DNA of 39,082 nt. It comes from CF-118 sp035689345 (GTDB taxonomy: Bacteria > Chloroflexota > Dormibacteria > Dormibacterales > Dormibacteraceae). Shown one piece after another: positions 1 through 8,539 of this stretch. Made by a program: the position numbers and the translations under genes. The stretch lies in assembly GCA_035689345.1 (NCBI GenBank), contig DASSLR010000046.1, positions 1-39,082 on the forward strand, written 5' to 3'. Every line of letters begins with the position of its first letter. Position 1 is the stretch's first letter. The notes beneath the pieces are model-generated. The model had not been told where the DNA came from. It worked only from the letters and a program-made list of their open reading frames with translations, and searched no databases.

Positions 1-786
1 CACCGATCGGGCCTCCTCGAAGAGCTCGACCAGGCGCGGGTCGTCCGCTTCGAGGTGACGGCGCAGCCGGGCGAGCTCGGCGCTGATCGCGTCCAGCACG
101 GCCACCATGTTTTCGCGATTCGTCTCGGCGATGCTCGTGTAAAGCTCGGGGTCGCCGGCCGCGAGGCGGCTCATGTCGCGGAACCCGCTGCCGGCGACCT
201 CCGACGCCTCGGGCCAGTCGGCGGCTCGAGACAGGGCGAGCACGTAACCGACCGACAGCAGAAACGCGGCATGGCTCACGCCCGCGACCAGCCTGTCGTG
301 GGCGGCCGCGCTCATGACTATCGGGTGCGACCCGACGGACTCGATGAGCTGAACCACCGCCGGGTCGCGGCGCGTGAGGATCCAGGGAGCGCCCTGGAAG
401 ATCGCCGGGTCGGCGGCGTCGATGCCCGACGTTTCCTTGCCGCACATGGGGTGGCCGCCGACGAGGTCCACCCCGGCGGAAGAAGCCCAGTCCATGACCG
501 CGGTCTTCGTGCTGGCCATGTCCGTCACCACTTTGCCCGCCGTCTTCCCCGCCAGTCGCTTGAACACATCACGCATCGAGCGCAGCGGCGCCGCGATCAC
601 CACGATGTCGGCGATGTCGACCATGCTCAGGTCCGAGTGCGCGACCTCGACGACGTGGCGGTCGACGGCTTTGCGCAAGGTCGAAGCGTCCGGGTCGCTG
701 CCGACGACCGTGTGACCTTTGCCTTGCAGCGCGAGCGCGAACGAAGATCCCATGAGGCCGAGGCCGACGATGGCAATCGTCGGCAA
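1..786 (-). CDS. tyrA: Prephenate dehydrogenase, 3' end cut by window edge
   Basis: Oxidative decarboxylation of prephenate to 4-hydroxyphenylpyruvate, the committed step to tyrosine. The 262 visible codons begin with a TTG (786-784) one base after the aroF stop codon; no ATG or GTG lies before the nucleotide-binding motif. Residues 4-12 contain the dinucleotide fold signature IVGLGLMGS. HPMCGKE (about residue 107) and SHAAFL (about 160) match the conserved active-site histidine regions of the TyrA family. The gene is open to base 1, so the C-terminus, including any ACT regulatory domain, is not visible. It is the last visible gene of the aromatic supra-operon, translationally coupled to aroF. 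Family assignment is firm; the start codon is inferred from context. Confidence 0.88.
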   Translation of the reverse strand, partial: MPTIAIVGLGLMGSSFALALQGKGHTVVGSDPDASTLRKAVDRHVVEVAHSDLSMVDIADIVVIAAPLRSMRDVFKRLAGKTAGKVVTDMASTKTAVMDWASSAGVDLVGGHPMCGKETSGIDAADPAIFQGAPWILTRRDPAVVQLIESVGSHPIVMSAAAHDRLVAGVSHAAFLLSVGYVLALSRAADWPEASEVAGSGFRDMSRLAAGDPELYTSIAETNRENMVAVLDAISAELARLRRHLEADDPRLVELFEEARSV

Positions 787-787
787 T

Positions 788-1804
788 TCAGGCGAGCTGT
801 CTGGCCATCGCGCCGAGCAGGCGCCGGAGGTCGGCCATCAACCGGTCGAACGCCGCGAAGTCGAGCGACTGCGCGCCGTCCGAAAGCGCCTGGTTCGGCG
901 TGGGATGCACCTCGATGATCAGGCCGTGCGCCCCGCCGGCCACGGCGGCGAGCGACATCGGGCCGACCAGCGAGTGACGGCCGGTCGCCTGCGACGGATC
1001 CACGATCACGGGCAGGTGCGACAGCTCGCGCACGAGCGGCACCGCGTTGAGGTCGAGGGTGAAGCGCGTCGCCGTCTCGAAGGTGCGGATTCCGCGCTCG
1101 CACAGGATGACGCCGCGATTGCCCTGCGAAAGCACGTACTCGGCGGCGAGCAGCCACTCCTCGATGGTCGATGACATCCCGCGCTTCAGGAGCACCGGCT
1201 TGCCCGATCGCCCCGCCTCCTGCAGCAGCGCGTAGTTCTGCATGTTGCGCGTGCCGAGCTGGAGGATGTCCGCGTAGCGAGCCACCATCTCCACGTCGGC
1301 CGGCGACACGACCTCGGTCACCACCTTCAGCCCTGTCTCGTCGCGCGCCGCCGCCATCATCTTGAGGGCCGCCTCGCCGAGACCCTGGAAGGAGTACGGC
1401 GACGTGCGTGGCTTGAACGCGCCGCCGCGGAGGACCTTCGCGCCCTGCGAAGCCACGTGCCGCGCGGTCTCGAGGAGCATCTCCTCGCCTTCGACCGAGC
1501 ATGGTCCGGCCATGACCACCACCTCGTCCGCCCCGATCCTGACGCCGCCCACGTCCACCACCGTGTTCTGGGCGCGGAACTCCCTGCTCGCGAGCTTGAA
1601 AGGCTTGGTGATCGGGATGATCTCGTGGATGCCGCTCAGGTGCGAGAACGCCTCGCGGTACGCGTAAGCGTTGGCGCCGATCACACCGATGAGCGTCCGC
1701 TCCTCGCCGCGCGACAGCTCGGTCTTCAGCCCGATCTCGTGCACGCGGTCGACGACCGCCTGCACCTCCGCCTCTTTCGCGGTGTGGGCCATGACGATGA
1801 TCAC
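788..1804 (-). CDS. aroF: 3-deoxy-7-phosphoheptulonate (DAHP) synthase, Thermotoga/Bacillus type
   Basis: Condenses phosphoenolpyruvate and erythrose-4-phosphate, the entry step of the shikimate pathway. The product is 338 aa. Residues 1-70 (MIIVMAHTAKEAEV onward) form a ferredoxin-like N-terminal extension of the kind that carries feedback regulation in Thermotoga maritima DAHP synthase. The TIM barrel follows, with LRGGAFKPRTSPYSF, PVLLKRGMSSTIEEW and DPSQATGR as substrate and metal-binding motifs. The GTG start at 1804 overlaps the aroH stop in a GTGA arrangement; a longer reading frame to 1987 is open but would lie inside aroH. Placement directly after chorismate mutase suggests coordinated regulation of both enzymes, which are fused or complexed in some bacteria. 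Confidence 0.95.
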   Translation of the reverse strand: MIIVMAHTAKEAEVQAVVDRVHEIGLKTELSRGEERTLIGVIGANAYAYREAFSHLSGIHEIIPITKPFKLASREFRAQNTVVDVGGVRIGADEVVVMAGPCSVEGEEMLLETARHVASQGAKVLRGGAFKPRTSPYSFQGLGEAALKMMAAARDETGLKVVTEVVSPADVEMVARYADILQLGTRNMQNYALLQEAGRSGKPVLLKRGMSSTIEEWLLAAEYVLSQGNRGVILCERGIRTFETATRFTLDLNAVPLVRELSHLPVIVDPSQATGRHSLVGPMSLAAVAGGAHGLIIEVHPTPNQALSDGAQSLDFAAFDRLMADLRRLLGAMARQLA

Positions 1805-2184
1805 CCTCGTGAAGCCTCCAGGTCGGCGAGGATAGCTTTGGCTCCGCGCAGGTAGGCGAACCGCATCGCGGTCTGCGGTCGCTCCGTGTTGTACAGGATC
1901 AGCACGCGGATGCACATCGGGATACCACGCGGGTTGGGCGGCCTCACGTTCATGTCGTGGCCGCACAGCAGCGCCACCTGCGTCCATCCCAGGCGTCGCG
2001 CGGCGTGCGCGGGGAACTCGGCATCGAGGTCGGTCGTGGTCGTCAGGAATGCGCAGCCGATGTCGTCAGGATTGAGGTCGTTGAGACGGACGAGCTCACG
2101 GAGCAGCTCCTCCGTGGCCTCGGTGATCGCCTCGGCGGTGTTGGCGGTCGCGGTGGTCGCGCCGCGGATTCCCCTCACCGGCAT
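1801..2184 (-). CDS. aroH: Chorismate mutase, AroH class
   Basis: Converts chorismate to prephenate, diverting flux from tryptophan towards tyrosine and phenylalanine. At 127 aa it has the length of the trimeric AroH fold. Family residues visible: RGIRGATT at 4-11 (active-site Arg7), Cys74, CIRVLI at 91-96 (Arg93, equivalent to B. subtilis Arg90) and Tyr111 (Tyr108 equivalent). The B. subtilis catalytic Glu78 position is Asp77 here (CGHDMNV instead of CxxEM). The ATG start at 2184 overlaps the trpA end by 10 nt; the stop overlaps the aroF start by 4 nt. Assignment is firm; the Glu to Asp change is seen directly, its effect is unknown. Confidence 0.92.
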   Translation of the reverse strand: MPVRGIRGATTATANTAEAITEATEELLRELVRLNDLNPDDIGCAFLTTTTDLDAEFPAHAARRLGWTQVALLCGHDMNVRPPNPRGIPMCIRVLILYNTERPQTAMRFAYLRGAKAILADLEASRG

Positions 2185-2948
2185 GCTTTCAGCAGACCTT
2201 TGATCAGGGGCATCGGGTCGCGGCCGGCGTCGATCTCCGCAACGACGGCGCTGCCGACCACGGCCGCGTCCGCGACCCCTCGCAGCGCCTTCATGTGCTC
2301 GGGGCGGGAGATGCCGAAGCCCGTCGCGATCGGAAGCTCGGTCCGGTCGCGCACGTTCTTGACCACGTCCTTCAGCCCGGGCGGCAGCTCCTTGCGCGCG
2401 CCGGTGATACCGGTCAGCGTCACGCAGTAGACGAAGCCGCTCGAACGCTCGCAGATCGCGCCGATCCGGTTCGGCGCGGTGGTCGGGGCGACCATGAAGA
2501 CGGTGTCGAGCGAGGCGGCGCGCAGCCAGCTCGCCACCGGCTCGGCCTCCTCGATCGGCATGTCGGGCACGATGACGCCCGCGACCCCGGCCTGCGCCGC
2601 GTCCGCGGCAAAGCGGCGCGCGTCGTGGGCCAGGATCGGGTTCACGTACGACATGAGCACGACCGGTGCTCCCTCGCCGGAGACCGACGCGGCAAGCTCG
2701 AGGCAGCCGTCGACGTCCATGCCGTGCTCGAGGGCGGCCTGGCCGGCCTTCTGGATCACCGGCCCGTCGGCAAGCGGATCGGAATGAGGCACCCCGAGCT
2801 CTAGCGCGGCGACGCCCGAAGCGGCGATGCGCTTCGCGATGTCGAGCGACTTCTTCCGCGTCGGATGACCAGCCATCACGTAGACGACCAGCTTGAGGTC
2901 GCCGTCGGCGCGCACCGCCTGCTCGAGCCGGCTACTCGTAGCTTTCAA
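2175..2948 (-). CDS. trpA: Tryptophan synthase alpha subunit
   Basis: Cleaves indole-3-glycerol phosphate to indole and glyceraldehyde-3-phosphate, passing indole to TrpB. With the TTG start at 2948 the product is 257 aa, normal for TrpA. Visible motifs: LELGVPHSDPLADGPVIQ, containing the catalytic Glu and Asp region of the (beta/alpha)8 barrel; MSYVNPI; a phosphate-binding GFGIS near the C-terminus. The start is uncertain: TTG at 2948 gives a normal N-terminus (SSRLEQAVRADGDLKLV) but overlaps trpB by 17 nt, while a GTG at 2915 would remove the first helix. The last 10 nt overlap aroH. Confidence 0.93.
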   Translation of the reverse strand: MKATSSRLEQAVRADGDLKLVVYVMAGHPTRKKSLDIAKRIAASGVAALELGVPHSDPLADGPVIQKAGQAALEHGMDVDGCLELAASVSGEGAPVVLMSYVNPILAHDARRFAADAAQAGVAGVIVPDMPIEEAEPVASWLRAASLDTVFMVAPTTAPNRIGAICERSSGFVYCVTLTGITGARKELPPGLKDVVKNVRDRTELPIATGFGISRPEHMKALRGVADAAVVGSAVVAEIDAGRDPMPLIKGLLKACR

Positions 2949-4107
2949 CCGAGTCCATGTCCTTGTCGCCGCGTCCGGAGAGACAGACGAGGATGCGGCC
3001 GCCGGGTCCGAACTTGCGGGCCAGCACGCCCGCGTGATGCAGTGCGTGCGAGGGCTCCAGCGCGGGCATGATGCCCTCGAGCCGCGTGCACAACTTGAAG
3101 GCCGCAACGGCGTCCTTGTCCGTCACCGCGACGTATTCGACTCGCTCGTTGTCACGGAGGAATGCGTGCTCTGGCCCGACGCCAGGGTAGTCCAGGCCCG
3201 CCGAGACCGAGTGCGTCGGCGTGATCTGGCCGTCACCGTCCTGCAGGATGTACGTGTACGTGCCGTGCAGCACGCCGGGGCGGCCGCCGACGAGCGAGGC
3301 CGCGTGCTTGCCCGACTTGATGCCGGTGCCGGCCGCCTCGACGCCGATGAGCATCACGTCGCGATCCTCGAGAAACGCGGTGAACATCCCGATCGCGTTC
3401 GACCCGCCGCCGACGCACGCGATGACCGCGTCCGGCAGCTTGCCGTCGGCTGACAGGTACTGCTCGCGCGCCTCGTCGCCGATGACGCGCTGGAGGTCGC
3501 GCACGAGCTCGGGATACGGATGCGGGCCGACGACCGAGCCGATGATGTAGTGGGTCGTGCCCACGTTGGTGACCCAATCGCGGATCGCCTCGGACGTCGC
3601 ATCCTTCAGCGTCTTCGTCCCGCTTGAGACCTCTCGCACCTCGGCGTCGAGCAGTCTCATGCGCCGCACGTTCATCGCCTGGCGGCGCATGTCCTCGGTC
3701 CCCATGTAGACCGTGCAGTCCAGGCCGAAGCGCGCAGCCACCGTGGCGACCGCGACCCCGTGCTGGCCCGCGCCTGTCTCGGCGATGAGCCGCTTCTTGC
3801 CCATGCGCTGCGCGAGGAGTGCTTGACCGACCGCGTTGTTGAGCTTGTGCGCGCCGGTGTGGCAGAGGTCCTCGCGCTTCAGGTGGATGTGCGCGCCGCC
3901 GAAGTGCTCGCCGAGACGCGTCGCCGCATAGAGCGGGGTCGGCCTGCCCACGAAGGCGTGCCGGTGTCCGGCCAGCTCGAGCTGAAACTGCGGGTCGGCC
4001 TTGGCCTCGTGCCACACGCCCTCGAGCTCCTCGAGCGCGCCCATGAGCGTCTCGGGCACGTACTGGCCGCCGAACGGCCCGAAACGTCCGCGGACCGGAT
4101 GGCTCAC
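2932..4107 (-). CDS. trpB: Tryptophan synthase beta subunit (TrpB1 type)
   Basis: PLP enzyme that joins indole with serine to make tryptophan. The 391 aa length is standard. HTGAHKLNNA contains the PLP-binding Lys88, AETGAGQHGVA carries the catalytic glutamate region, and VGGGSNAIGMF is the phosphate-binding glycine loop. The N-terminus RFGPFGGQYVPE is diagnostic of canonical TrpB1, which works in the alpha2beta2 complex. The GTG start at 4107 overlaps the trpF stop (GTGA). No residue anomalies were seen. Confidence 0.97.
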   Translation of the reverse strand: MSHPVRGRFGPFGGQYVPETLMGALEELEGVWHEAKADPQFQLELAGHRHAFVGRPTPLYAATRLGEHFGGAHIHLKREDLCHTGAHKLNNAVGQALLAQRMGKKRLIAETGAGQHGVAVATVAARFGLDCTVYMGTEDMRRQAMNVRRMRLLDAEVREVSSGTKTLKDATSEAIRDWVTNVGTTHYIIGSVVGPHPYPELVRDLQRVIGDEAREQYLSADGKLPDAVIACVGGGSNAIGMFTAFLEDRDVMLIGVEAAGTGIKSGKHAASLVGGRPGVLHGTYTYILQDGDGQITPTHSVSAGLDYPGVGPEHAFLRDNERVEYVAVTDKDAVAAFKLCTRLEGIMPALEPSHALHHAGVLARKFGPGGRILVCLSGRGDKDMDSVESYE

Positions 4108-4709
4108 GTGCCGGAGGCAGCCCGAGCTGCCTTCACGAAGGCCCGCATCTTCTCGCGGTCCTTCACGCGGACCGCTGATTCGACGCCACTCGACACGTCG
4201 ACGCCGTAGGGCTGGAACCTGCTCACGACCGTGCCCACGTTACCCGGTTCCAGTCCGCCCGCGACGAAGACCCGTCGCTCGCGGATCAGGTCGCGCGCGA
4301 GTTCCCACGCCCACGTGCGGCCGGTGCCTCCGCGTTGGTCGGCCGACCACGAGTCGAGCATCAACGGGTCCGGCCAGGCGCCCGCGTCCGGGATGTTTTC
4401 GCCGCGGACCTTGAGCACTTTCATCAACGGGCGGCCCGCCTCGAAACCGGGCGCTTCCGAGCCGTGCAGCTGCAGCAGGTCGAGGCCGACGTGCTCGGCG
4501 ACCTGGCGCACCTCGTCAGGACCCTGGTCGATGAACACGCCGACGATCGTGGGCCGCCGGTCGAGGCCCTCGACGATCGCGCGCGCGAGCTCGGGTTCGA
4601 TTCGCCGCGTCGAGGAGCAGAAGTGAAACCCGATGAGGTCGGCCCCGGCTTCGATGGCGGCCTGCGCGTCGGCCGCGCTGCAGATGCCGCAGATCTTCAC
4701 CTGGACCAT
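4104..4709 (-). CDS. trpF: Phosphoribosylanthranilate isomerase
   Basis: Amadori rearrangement of phosphoribosyl-anthranilate to CdRP, the third step after anthranilate in tryptophan synthesis. 201 aa, a single small (beta/alpha)8 barrel. VKICGI (residues 4-9) carries the catalytic Cys, GVFIDQ (about 58-63) the catalytic Asp, LQLHG follows, and FVAGGLEPGNV and GVDVSSGVE form the C-terminal phosphate-binding loops. The ATG at 4709 shares one base with the trpC stop (TGATG), implying re-initiation coupling. It is a free-standing gene, not fused to trpC. Confidence 0.95.
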   Translation of the reverse strand: MVQVKICGICSAADAQAAIEAGADLIGFHFCSSTRRIEPELARAIVEGLDRRPTIVGVFIDQGPDEVRQVAEHVGLDLLQLHGSEAPGFEAGRPLMKVLKVRGENIPDAGAWPDPLMLDSWSADQRGGTGRTWAWELARDLIRERRVFVAGGLEPGNVGTVVSRFQPYGVDVSSGVESAVRVKDREKMRAFVKAARAASGT

Positions 4710-5482
4710 CAGGCGTCGCGCAGCTCGCGGATGACTGCGGCGGGGTCGGCCGCGCGCATGAGCGCCTCGCCGACCAGGACGGCGGAGGCGCCGGCAGCAC
4801 GCATGCGGCGCGCTCCGTCCGCGCCGTGGATGCCGCTCTCGGCGACCAGCGTCACGTCCCCGGGCAGGCGCGGCCGCAGGCGCTCCGTGAGCCCGAGGTC
4901 GACATCGAAGGTGCGCAGGTCGCGGTGATTCACGCCGATGAGCCTCGCGCCCGCGGCGACGGCCGTGTCTGCCTCCTGCTCGTCGTGCACCTCGACCAGC
5001 GCGGCCAGGCCCTGCGCGCCGGCGGCCGCCAGCAGGTGTGTCAGCGCCTGGCGCGACAGAGCGGCGACGATGAGCAGCACCGCGTCGGCGCCATGCGCGC
5101 GCGCCTCCAGCACCTGGTAGGGGTCGGTGATGAAGTCCTTGCGCAGGATGGGCAGCATCGAATGCGCCCTCGCCGCCTCGAGGTCGGCCAGCGATCCGCC
5201 GAAGGACTCCTCCTGGGTCAGCACCGACAGCGCCGCGGCGCCGCCGCTCGTGTACGCCTGCGCGAGCTCCGCCGGGCGGTAGTCCTGCGTCAGCACGCCC
5301 ATGCTCGGCGTGCGGCGCTTCATCTCGGCGATCACCGCCAGCCGGTCGCCGTGCAGCGCGCCGGCGAAGTCGCGCGGCGAGTATGCGGCGGCGCGCCGCT
5401 CCACCTCCCCCACCGCGACCATCGCCTGGCGCCGCCCGGTGGCTTCGGTCGACTCGGCCACGAGCCGAGCCAGCAGGTTCAC
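4709..5482 (-). CDS. trpC: Indole-3-glycerol phosphate synthase
   Basis: Ring-closing decarboxylation of CdRP to indole-3-glycerol phosphate. 257 aa from the GTG at 5482, which overlaps the trpD stop (GTGA). VIAEMKRRTPSMG carries the catalytic Lys, LRKDFITDPYQV the second lysine and substrate loop, LVEVHD the catalytic Glu, and VAESGI plus VLVGEALM the phosphate-binding end of the barrel. The reading frame stays open far upstream on the minus strand, but that extension is an out-of-frame shadow of trpD and is not coding. Confidence 0.95.
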   Translation of the reverse strand: MNLLARLVAESTEATGRRQAMVAVGEVERRAAAYSPRDFAGALHGDRLAVIAEMKRRTPSMGVLTQDYRPAELAQAYTSGGAAALSVLTQEESFGGSLADLEAARAHSMLPILRKDFITDPYQVLEARAHGADAVLLIVAALSRQALTHLLAAAGAQGLAALVEVHDEQEADTAVAAGARLIGVNHRDLRTFDVDLGLTERLRPRLPGDVTLVAESGIHGADGARRMRAAGASAVLVGEALMRAADPAAVIRELRDA

Positions 5483-6480
5483 GCCTGCGAGATCGTTGCC
5501 CACCGCTGCAGGACTTCGCCCGCGCGCCCTGAGTCGATCGCCTCCGCGGCGACGCCGAGCCCGTCCTTCCAGTCCTTCGCGATCCCCGCGGCGCGGAGCG
5601 CAGCCGAGGCGTTGAGCAGGACCACGTCGCGGCGCGGTCCCTTGGCGCCGGCGAGGACCTCGCGGGCGATGCGCGCGTTCTCTTCGGGACCGCCGCCGCG
5701 CACCTCGACGAGCGGCGCCTTCCGCAGGCCGAGCTCGGCGATGTCGAGCTCGTACTCGCGCCGCGCGCCGTCGATCTCGATGACCTGCGACGGCGCCGAC
5801 AGCGACAGCTCGTCCATGCCGTCCTCCGAGTGGAAGACGATCGCCCGCTCGACGCCGAGCCGCAGCAGCACGTCGGCCATCTTGCCCGCGATCGGGCCGT
5901 CGGCCACGCCGAGCGCCTGATAGCGCGCGCCCGCGGGGTTGCAGAGCGGGCCGAGGACGTTGAAGACGGTGCGCACGCCCAGCTCGCGCCGCGGCACGCC
6001 CGCGTAGCGGAACGACGGGTGGAAGATCGGCGCGAACAGGAAGCCGATCCCCGCCTCGTTGATGCATCGCGCGACGCCTTCCGGCGAAAGGTCGACCTTG
6101 ACGCCCAGCTGCTCGAGCACGTCCGCCGAGCCGCACATGGAGGAGGCCGCGCGGTTGCCGTGCTTGGCCACCCGGGCGCCCGCAGCGGACGCAACGATGG
6201 CCGCCAGGGTCGAGATGTTGAAGGTGGCAAGGCCGTCGCCGCCGGTGCCGCACGTGTCGAGCAAGTCGCCGTCCACGTCGATCGGAGTCGACATGTGGCG
6301 CGCGGTCTTGGCGAAGCCGGTGAGCTCGTCGACCGTCTCGCCCTTGATGCGCAGCGCGATGACGAAACCCGCGATCTGGACCGGGGTCGCGTCCCCGCGC
6401 ATGATCGTCTCGAAGGCGGACGCGGCCTCCGCCTCGGTGAGCGACTGGCATTTGACCAGTTTCGAGATGGCGTCGATCAC
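5479..6480 (-). CDS. trpD: Anthranilate phosphoribosyltransferase
   Basis: Transfers phosphoribose from PRPP to anthranilate. 333 aa with the GTG start at 6480, which overlaps the trpG stop (GTGA). The PRPP and metal-binding signature DTCGTGGDGLATFNIST is complete, followed by KHGNRAASSMCGSADVLE, which holds the anthranilate-contacting residues and the second metal region. Pro/Gly-rich FNVLGPLCNPA matches the family. TrpD is a separate protein here, not fused to TrpG as in enteric bacteria. Confidence 0.95.
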   Translation of the reverse strand: MIDAISKLVKCQSLTEAEAASAFETIMRGDATPVQIAGFVIALRIKGETVDELTGFAKTARHMSTPIDVDGDLLDTCGTGGDGLATFNISTLAAIVASAAGARVAKHGNRAASSMCGSADVLEQLGVKVDLSPEGVARCINEAGIGFLFAPIFHPSFRYAGVPRRELGVRTVFNVLGPLCNPAGARYQALGVADGPIAGKMADVLLRLGVERAIVFHSEDGMDELSLSAPSQVIEIDGARREYELDIAELGLRKAPLVEVRGGGPEENARIAREVLAGAKGPRRDVVLLNASAALRAAGIAKDWKDGLGVAAEAIDSGRAGEVLQRWATISQA

Positions 6481-7064
6481 GACCCGTTCACCTTCGCTGA
6501 ACGGCGGATGAAGTTGGCCAGGATCTTCTTCCCTTCCTTGGTCAGCACGGACTCGGGGTGGAACTGCACACCGTAAGTCGGGTGCCTGGCGTGGCGCATG
6601 CCCATCACCGTGCCGTCGGCGGTCCACGCGGTCACCACGAGCTCATCGGGAATCGACGAGCGCTCGACCACGAGTGAGTGGTATCGAGTCGCCTCGAACG
6701 GGTCGCTGACGCCGGCAAGCACGCCGGAGTTGTCGTGCCGGATCCACGAAGTCTTGCCATGCGCGGGCTCATTGCGCACGACCTTGCCACCGAACGCCTC
6801 GCCCATGCACTGATGGCCGAGGCACACGCCAAGGATCGCGACCTTGCCGCTGAGGTCGCGGATGGCCTGCGTCGAGACCCCGGCGTCCGCCGGCGCGCCA
6901 GGGCCGGGCGAGATGACGACCCCGCTGTACGACGACAGCTCGCCCGGCGAGACCTCGTCGTTGCGGAACACATCCGGCATCGGCCCGAGCTCGGCGAGGT
7001 ACTGAACGAGGTTGTACGTAAACGAGTCGTAGTTGTCGATCACGGCGAGGCGAGGCTCGTTCAT
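6477..7064 (-). CDS. trpG: Anthranilate synthase component II (glutamine amidotransferase)
   Basis: Releases ammonia from glutamine for TrpE. 195 aa class I amidotransferase with the Cys-His-Glu triad visible: Cys81 in GVCLGHQCMGE, His169 and Glu171 in VQFHPESV. The N-terminal NYDSFTYNLVQYL and the oxyanion loop SPGPGAP are typical of TrpG/PabA. The ATG at 7064 overlaps the trpE stop (ATGA). Direct coupling with trpE supports anthranilate rather than aminodeoxychorismate synthesis, although dual use with a PabB encoded elsewhere cannot be excluded. Confidence 0.95.
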   Translation of the reverse strand: MNEPRLAVIDNYDSFTYNLVQYLAELGPMPDVFRNDEVSPGELSSYSGVVISPGPGAPADAGVSTQAIRDLSGKVAILGVCLGHQCMGEAFGGKVVRNEPAHGKTSWIRHDNSGVLAGVSDPFEATRYHSLVVERSSIPDELVVTAWTADGTVMGMRHARHPTYGVQFHPESVLTKEGKKILANFIRRSAKVNGS

Positions 7065-8473
7065 CGCATGTCCTCCGCCATCTCCACGGCCTTGAACATC
7101 GCTCCGGCCTTCTCGAGAGTCTCGTCGAACTCGCGCTCCGGCCTGGAGTCCGCGACCACGCCCGCGCCCGCCTGCACGAACACCTCGCCGCCTGCGACGA
7201 CCAGCGTGCGCAGCGTGATGGCCATGTCGAGGTTGCCGCCGAAGCCGACGTAGCCGAGCGAGCCCGCGTACACGCCTCGCTGGTCGGGCTCGAGCTCCGA
7301 GATGATCTCCATCGCGCGGATCTTGGGAGCGCCCGACACGGTGCCTGCGGGAAACGCGGCGCGCAGCGCGTCGAGCGACGTCTTCCCGTCGTGAAGCTGG
7401 CCGCTCACCGTCGACGAGATGTGCATGACGTGCGAGTAGCGCTCGACCTCCATCAGGCGTTCGACCTGGACAGTACCCGGGCGGGATACGCGGCCCACGT
7501 CGTTGCGCCCGAGATCGACAAGCATCACGTGCTCCGCGCGCTCCTTGAGGTCGGAGAGCAGCTCCTTCTCGAGCCTGGCGTCCTCTTCCGGATTGCCTCC
7601 GCGCCGCCGGGTGCCCGCGAGCGGACGCGTCTCAACGCGTTGTCCCTCGACCTGCACGAGCTTCTCCGGCGACGTGCCCACGACGTGACGGCCGCCGCCG
7701 AGCGAGATGAAGAACATGTAAGGCGACGGGTTGATGGCGCGCAGGCAGCGGTACATGTCGAAAGGCCGCGCCGCGAGCGGCTTGCGGAATCGCTGCGAGA
7801 CGACGATCTGGAATGCGTCGCCCGCGAGGATGTGCTCGCGAGCGCCATCGACCATCGCGTGGAACCTGCCGGGCGACATGTTCGGTTCCCACGCGACGCC
7901 GTCCGGGCCAGGGGGCTCGAGCGCCGGCGCGTCGTCGGCCAGCCGCTTCTCCATCCGGTCGATGCGCGCCACCGCCTCGTCGTAGTCCTCGACGGCCGGC
8001 CGGTGAATGGTCATGAGCTTCAGCCGGCGCGTCACGTGATCGAAGACGGCCAGGTCCTCGGCCTTCAGGAACGCCGCCTCGGGCATCGGCGGCGCCGGGC
8101 CGTCGGCGACCGGAAGGTGCTCGAAGTGGCGGGCGGTCTCGTAGCCGAGGTAGCCCACGGCGCCACCGTGGAAGCGCGGCAGGCCCACCACCGGCGCCAC
8201 CGACTCCTGGGCCACCTGGCGCAGCGCGGGCAGGGGATCCGCGTCCCCGAGGTCGAGCTCGACCGGCCTCGAACCGATGAACGAGTAGCGGGCCAGCCGC
8301 TCGCCACCTTCCACGCTCTCGAGCAGGAACCCAGGCTCGCCCGCCGGGCAAAGCAGCGTGTACGCGCGGACAGGCGTGAGCATGTCGGCGAGGACCTCGC
8401 GGTAGACGGGGACCAGCGGGTGGTCCGCGGCCAGGGCCCGAGCCTCTGCCCGGGTGGGAGTGCACTCTCTCAT
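7061..8473 (-). CDS. trpE: Anthranilate synthase component I
   Basis: Converts chorismate and ammonia to anthranilate. 470 aa. The N-terminal LLESVEGGERLARYSFIG (50-67) includes the LLES element that binds tryptophan for feedback inhibition. The chorismate-binding domain shows NPSPYMFF, the loop after VVGTSPE, ETRPLAGTRRRG, LVDLGRNDVGRV, HIMSS-type VMHISSTV, and FPAGTVSGAPKIRAME. It is the first gene of the ten-gene supra-operon. The 66-nt gap upstream contains two short imperfect inverted repeats but no recognisable Trp leader peptide or T-box; no strong Shine-Dalgarno lies next to the ATG at 8473. Confidence 0.96.
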   Translation of the reverse strand: MRECTPTRAEARALAADHPLVPVYREVLADMLTPVRAYTLLCPAGEPGFLLESVEGGERLARYSFIGSRPVELDLGDADPLPALRQVAQESVAPVVGLPRFHGGAVGYLGYETARHFEHLPVADGPAPPMPEAAFLKAEDLAVFDHVTRRLKLMTIHRPAVEDYDEAVARIDRMEKRLADDAPALEPPGPDGVAWEPNMSPGRFHAMVDGAREHILAGDAFQIVVSQRFRKPLAARPFDMYRCLRAINPSPYMFFISLGGGRHVVGTSPEKLVQVEGQRVETRPLAGTRRRGGNPEEDARLEKELLSDLKERAEHVMLVDLGRNDVGRVSRPGTVQVERLMEVERYSHVMHISSTVSGQLHDGKTSLDALRAAFPAGTVSGAPKIRAMEIISELEPDQRGVYAGSLGYVGFGGNLDMAITLRTLVVAGGEVFVQAGAGVVADSRPEREFDETLEKAGAMFKAVEMAEDMR

Positions 8474-8539
8474 CTTTCTTGACTCGCCTCTTCTCTTCTG
8501 GGGATCTCGCCCGATTCCCTCAGGACCGGGCCGGGACGG

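Noticed and set aside
4104..6230. Apparent 708-aa minus-strand protein ending in TrpF
   Set aside because: Only the last 201 codons are TrpF; the rest is an out-of-frame reading of trpC and trpD. Not a fusion.
8474..8539. Trp attenuator, T-box or leader peptide before trpE
   Set aside because: The gap is 66 nt, lacks tandem Trp codons and the T-box core; the small inverted repeats are too weak to call.
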